From contig MKTW01000004.1 in assembly GCA_001898405.1 (NCBI GenBank), forward strand, positions 260,156 to 324,155: 64,000 bases of DNA, in the 5' to 3' direction. The notes beneath the pieces were generated by a model. It was not told the origin of the DNA. It saw nothing but the letters and a program-made list of their open reading frames with translations, and made no database searches. Source of the DNA: Sphingobacteriales bacterium 44-61. GTDB lineage: Bacteria > Bacteroidota > Bacteroidia > Chitinophagales > Chitinophagaceae. A program made the position numbers and the translations under genes. Below, piece by piece: positions 61,020 to 64,000 of the stretch (the stretch's first letter is position 1; every line of letters begins with the position of its first letter).

Positions 61020-61041
61020 GCTATTAGGTAGGGATTAAAAA

Positions 61042-61764
61042 TTACTTTTTCACGCTGCCAAACACTTTCTGCAGCAAGGCAGAAGCCTGCCCCATCGGAT
61101 TAGCCCTGATATTCGCTTCTTCCTTTGCCACCTGGTCAAACAAGGCATCCACAGCTTTTCCTACCACATAAGACGTTAAATCAGGATTTACCTTTTTCAT
61201 TGTGGTGGGAAATTTATTGTAAGTATTGACGATATCTCCATAGTATTTGGTTGCTTCCACTTTATCCAGTGAAGTTTGTACAGAAGGGCTGAAAGCGGCT
61301 ACCAGTTTATCCGTTGTTTTCTGCTTAAAATATTCCGTTGCAGCATTATTGGAACCAGTCAGGAGCTTGAGGGCATCAGTCACTGTCATCTCCTTGATCG
61401 CATCCACAAAAATGGGTTTGGCAAAGGCGACCGCATCCTCAGCACCACGGTTAATGGCCAATATAGCTTTATCAACCTGGGAACCCATACCAGCTGAACG
61501 CAATGTTTTTTCTATTTTTTGTGCATCCGGAGGCAGGAACATTTTATATACCTGGCTTCCAAAAAAGCCATCCGTTTTATTAAGATTCAGCACAGCATTC
61601 GCCACACCCTGGGTAAGGGCCTCTTTAATACCCTGCCCGGCCTCATCTTCAGAAACGCCGGAAGAAGAACTCTTGGAAAATATTTTGGGAAGTTTAATCT
61701 GGGCTTCAGCAGTAGCCGGCAACACGGCAACGCCAAAAAGAAAGGCTAAAAAATAGGTTTTCAT
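61042..61764 (-). CDS. DUF4197 secreted protein
   Basis: A 240-residue protein from the ATG at 61764; the TTG one codon upstream is dispensable. It has a signal peptide (ending AEAQI), then a helical DUF4197 domain (GIKEALTQGVANAVLNLNKTDGFF, FVDAIKEMTVTDALKLLTGSNNAATEYFKQKT, YGDIVNTYNKFPTTMKKVNPDLTSYV). The family is widespread in Gram-negative bacteria as exported helical proteins without known function. It is monocistronic with its own terminator. Confidence 0.9.
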   Translation of the reverse strand: MKTYFLAFLFGVAVLPATAEAQIKLPKIFSKSSSSGVSEDEAGQGIKEALTQGVANAVLNLNKTDGFFGSQVYKMFLPPDAQKIEKTLRSAGMGSQVDKAILAINRGAEDAVAFAKPIFVDAIKEMTVTDALKLLTGSNNAATEYFKQKTTDKLVAAFSPSVQTSLDKVEATKYYGDIVNTYNKFPTTMKKVNPDLTSYVVGKAVDALFDQVAKEEANIRANPMGQASALLQKVFGSVKK

Positions 61765-61944
61765 CAAATCGGTGTTATTGTTTTATAATAGGACTGGTTA
61801 TTGTTATCCAAACGGGCTATGACCGCTTTTTAGTATGAACAACGGCCCAAGTTAACCGCCAAACCGTTAATATCCAATACCCGGCCGCTTATTTGACGAT
61901 TCTTTAATGAAGTTGGATGCATGAACGGCCGGTCCCGACTAGCA

Positions 61945-61976
61945 TTTGCCCCTTCAGACCCTAACCAGTACCTTTG
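61945..61976 (+). promoter_or_regulatory. Promoter of lysS (-33 and -7)
   Basis: TTTG at 61945-61948, a 20-bp spacer, then TACCTTTG at 61969-61976 make a full Bacteroidota promoter, 17 bp before the ATG at 61993. This rules out the longer lysS reading frame from 61921. Confidence 0.7.
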
Positions 61977-61992
61977 CCCCCAATTTTTGAAC

Positions 61993-63534
61993 ATGAGCAC
62001 TCAACATTTGTCCGAACAAGAGCAATTACGCAGGGAAAAACTGGCCGAACTGATCATGATGGGAATTGAGCCTTACCCGGCTCCCCTGTATCCCGTAAAC
62101 AGCAATTCTGTTTATATAAAAGAACATTATAAAGAAGAGGTCAAAGACCAGTTTGCAGATGTATGCCTGGCCGGACGGATCATGAGCGTACGTGATATGG
62201 GTAAAGCCAATTTCGCCGTGATCCAGGATGGTCATGGAAAAATTCAACTGTATATCCGCCGTGATGATATTTGCCCTGGTGAAGACAAAAGCCTGTATGA
62301 TATCGTTTGGAAAAAACTGATCGATATTGGTGATATCATCGGCATCAGGGGCTATGCTTTTATTACCAAAACAGGGGAAACCTCTGTGCATGTAAAAGAG
62401 CTTACGCTGCTAAGTAAATCTTTACGCCCGCTTCCTATTGTAAAAGAAGCGGAAGGCCAGACATTCGATGCAGTAACCGATCCTGAATTCCGTTACAGGC
62501 AACGCTATGCCGACCTGATCATCAATCCTTCGGTTAAAGAAACATTTGTAAAAAGGACCAGGCTCATCAATTCCATCCGTGAGTTCCTGAATAATAACGG
62601 TGCACTGGAAGTAGATACCCCTGTGCTTCAAAGTATCCCCGGTGGCGCTGCAGCAAGGCCATTCATTACACATCACAACGCACTGGATATTCCTTTTTAC
62701 CTGCGCATTGCCAATGAGCTTTACCTTAAAAGACTGATCGTAGGTGGCTTTGACTGGGTGTATGAGTTCAGCCGCAACTTCCGCAATGAGGGCATGGACC
62801 GCACACATAATCCTGAATTTACCGTACTCGAATTTTATGTGGCATACAAAGATTATCTCTGGATGATGGAAACCACGGAGCAACTGCTGGAAAAAGCGGC
62901 CATGGATGTATGCGGCACAACGGATGTAGCAGTGGGCAATAAAACCATTTCTTTCAAAGCCCCCTACAAACGGATCAGTATTTATGATGCTATACAGGAG
63001 CACACCGGTTTTGATGTAAGCCGTATGAATGAAGAACAATTGCGGGCCGTTTGCCGCCAGTTACACATATCTGTAGATAATACCATGGGCAGAGGTAAGC
63101 TCATCGATGAGATTTTCGGTGAAAAATGCGAACAGCACTATGTGCAGCCTACTTTCATTATCGATTATCCCGTTGAAATGAGTCCGCTCACCAAGAAGCA
63201 CCGTGATAAACAGGGACTGGTGGAACGGTTTGAGTTAATGGTCAATGGTAAAGAAGTTGCCAACGCCTATACCGAGCTGAATGATCCTATTGATCAGCGT
63301 GAACGCTTTGAAGAGCAGCTTAAACTACAGGAGAGAGGGGATAATGAAGCCATGTTTATCGATAATGATTTTCTTCGCGCACTGGAATACGGCATGCCTC
63401 CTACTTCAGGAATTGGTTTTGGTATAGACCGGCTTTGCATGTTGCTGACCAATCAGCCTTCGATACAGGATGTTTTATTCTTCCCGCAAATGAGGCCTGA
63501 ACATAAGCCTGAAAGCAGCAGTGAAGAGAAATAA
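61993..63534 (+). CDS. lysS: Lysyl-tRNA synthetase, class II
   Basis: Charges tRNA-Lys. It has 513 residues from the ATG at 61993. An N-terminal OB-fold anticodon-binding domain (about 50-155) is followed by the class II catalytic domain with motif 2 (FRNEGMDRTHNPEFTVLEFY) and motif 3 (GIGFGIDRLCMLL). The order and length match LysS. It is single-copy in the window and has a clear promoter. Confidence 0.97.
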   Translation: MSTQHLSEQEQLRREKLAELIMMGIEPYPAPLYPVNSNSVYIKEHYKEEVKDQFADVCLAGRIMSVRDMGKANFAVIQDGHGKIQLYIRRDDICPGEDKSLYDIVWKKLIDIGDIIGIRGYAFITKTGETSVHVKELTLLSKSLRPLPIVKEAEGQTFDAVTDPEFRYRQRYADLIINPSVKETFVKRTRLINSIREFLNNNGALEVDTPVLQSIPGGAAARPFITHHNALDIPFYLRIANELYLKRLIVGGFDWVYEFSRNFRNEGMDRTHNPEFTVLEFYVAYKDYLWMMETTEQLLEKAAMDVCGTTDVAVGNKTISFKAPYKRISIYDAIQEHTGFDVSRMNEEQLRAVCRQLHISVDNTMGRGKLIDEIFGEKCEQHYVQPTFIIDYPVEMSPLTKKHRDKQGLVERFELMVNGKEVANAYTELNDPIDQRERFEEQLKLQERGDNEAMFIDNDFLRALEYGMPPTSGIGFGIDRLCMLLTNQPSIQDVLFFPQMRPEHKPESSSEEK

Positions 63535-63665
63535 ATGTTTACCCTTATTTGCTGTTATTTATGCACGTTCGAACTTTTACTGTTGTTCTATAAGCATAAT
63601 TTTTGTAGCTTGTATACTATAAAAGTTCTTATTACTAGGGTTTAATGGTTAAGGTCATTATAGAC

Positions 63666-63752
63666 AAAGAGGCTGCCAAAAGAAAAACTCTTTCAAAGGA
63701 ATTAAACCTGTTCTTTGAAAGATGATTTTAGCTTGCATTTGACAGCCTCTTT
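63666..63752. repeat. 87-bp nested palindrome, MITE-like
   Basis: Outer arms 63666-63680 (AAAGAGGCTGCCAAA) and 63738-63752 (TTTGACAGCCTCTTT) pair with one mismatch. An inner CTTTCAAAG / CTTTGAAAG hairpin (63690-63698 and 63713-63721) lies within. It lies between lysS and the SDR gene. GAGGCTGxCAAA termini resemble inverted repeats of some Bacteroidota insertion sequences. I could not define a clear target-site duplication. Confidence 0.6.
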
Positions 63753-63758
63753 CTTATT

Positions 63759-64000
63759 TTAATCCACGAAAAGATCCCTGTACAATTTAGCACCCGGCAC
63801 CACTGCATATTTCTCCAGGTCAGTTATTCCCTCAGCAGCAAAAACATCTTCATCAATAAAACAATTGCCAGTGCAATCCTTTGGCGGTTTGCTCAGGATA
63901 TAATACGCAGCATCAGCCAGCACTTCCGGCTTGCGGCTCATTTTAGCCAGCGCTTCACCTCCCAACAAATTTCTTACTGCTGCTGTATCAATTGTTGTTT
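63759..64000 (-). CDS. Short-chain dehydrogenase/reductase, C-terminal part (cut by window edge)
   Basis: The frame is open to the right edge. The 80 visible residues (TTIDTAAVRNLLGGEALAKMS, then DAAYYILSKPPKDCTGNCFIDEDVFAAEG and TDLEKYAVVPG) match the end of HSDL2-like SDR oxidoreductases. The Rossmann fold and catalytic Tyr-x3-Lys would lie outside the window. The visible GNCFIDED region follows the substrate-binding loop. The cofactor is probably NAD(P); the substrate is unknown. Confidence 0.75.
   Translation of the reverse strand, partial: TTIDTAAVRNLLGGEALAKMSRKPEVLADAAYYILSKPPKDCTGNCFIDEDVFAAEGITDLEKYAVVPGAKLYRDLFVD

Noticed and set aside
63535-63665. tRNA or small RNA gene between lysS and the nested palindrome
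   Set aside because: A GTTCGAA string occurs but no acceptor or anticodon arms can be paired around it.

Overview
The window is a stretch of ordinary-looking chromosome from a member of the Bacteroidota, most likely the Chitinophagales/Chitinophagaceae (inference). The evidence is a SusC/SusD pair, a type IX secretion (T9SS) cargo protein with a C-terminal sorting domain, GldC, several families largely confined to Bacteroidota (DUF4290, DUF6089, DUF2911, TIGR02757) and many TAnnTTTG -7 promoter boxes in place of sigma70-type promoters. I found about 65 protein genes. None is visibly frameshifted, and one is cut by the right edge. I saw no rRNA, tRNA, CRISPR array, prophage or intact insertion sequence.

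Layout. 1-8.0 kb: cdsA and a CPBP protease; dusB and a membrane-embedded MutS-domain ATPase; a gpx/SMR-transporter pair and an aldehyde dehydrogenase. 8.1-15.4 kb: YtxH, tadA, a SusC/SusD pair, superoxide dismutase and the rpmH-rnpA-yidD locus. 15.6-30.8 kb: one long minus-strand block of envelope genes, read from the right: glycosyltransferase, gldC, yqeY, cvpA, sterol-desaturase family, alpha/beta hydrolase, CBS protein, TamA-like barrel, nadK, PorG-like barrel (DUF6089), uppS, bamA, two Skp/OmpH chaperones, murI. This joins lipid-carrier synthesis, outer-membrane protein insertion and probably T9SS assembly. 31.1-40.4 kb: a plus-strand run with a T9SS cargo protein, DUF4290, murA (catalytic Cys replaced by Asp), cupin, gmk, a CNNM/CorC-like protein, tatC, rpiB and an M28 peptidase. 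40.4-50.1 kb: a deoxyhypusine-synthase-like gene, three small secreted PepSY-like proteins, an sdpR-sdpI-hydrolase operon, acpH, two DUF2911 genes and asnB. 50.4-64 kb: a Cys/Met-metabolism PLP enzyme, TIGR02757, a large TonB-receptor-like barrel, a fatty-acid hydroxylase, a class-A-beta-lactamase-fold hydrolase, an FAA hydrolase, a DUF2807 protein, a flavin reductase, DUF4197, lysS and the end of an SDR gene.

The least expected signals are not coding. Five long intergenic palindromes fall into two sequence styles; three of them are built from repeated CTTTG/CACAAAG words. Two paralogous secreted-protein genes share a near-identical promoter with exactly 10-bp-phased TTAAC-type repeats upstream. 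A 19-bp-arm inverted repeat lies on the promoter of the deoxyhypusine-synthase-like gene. An 87-bp nested palindrome lies near the right edge. I see no gene cluster that is clearly a new system. The best candidates for something undescribed are the phased-repeat regulon, the palindrome family and the sdpRI-hydrolase operon.
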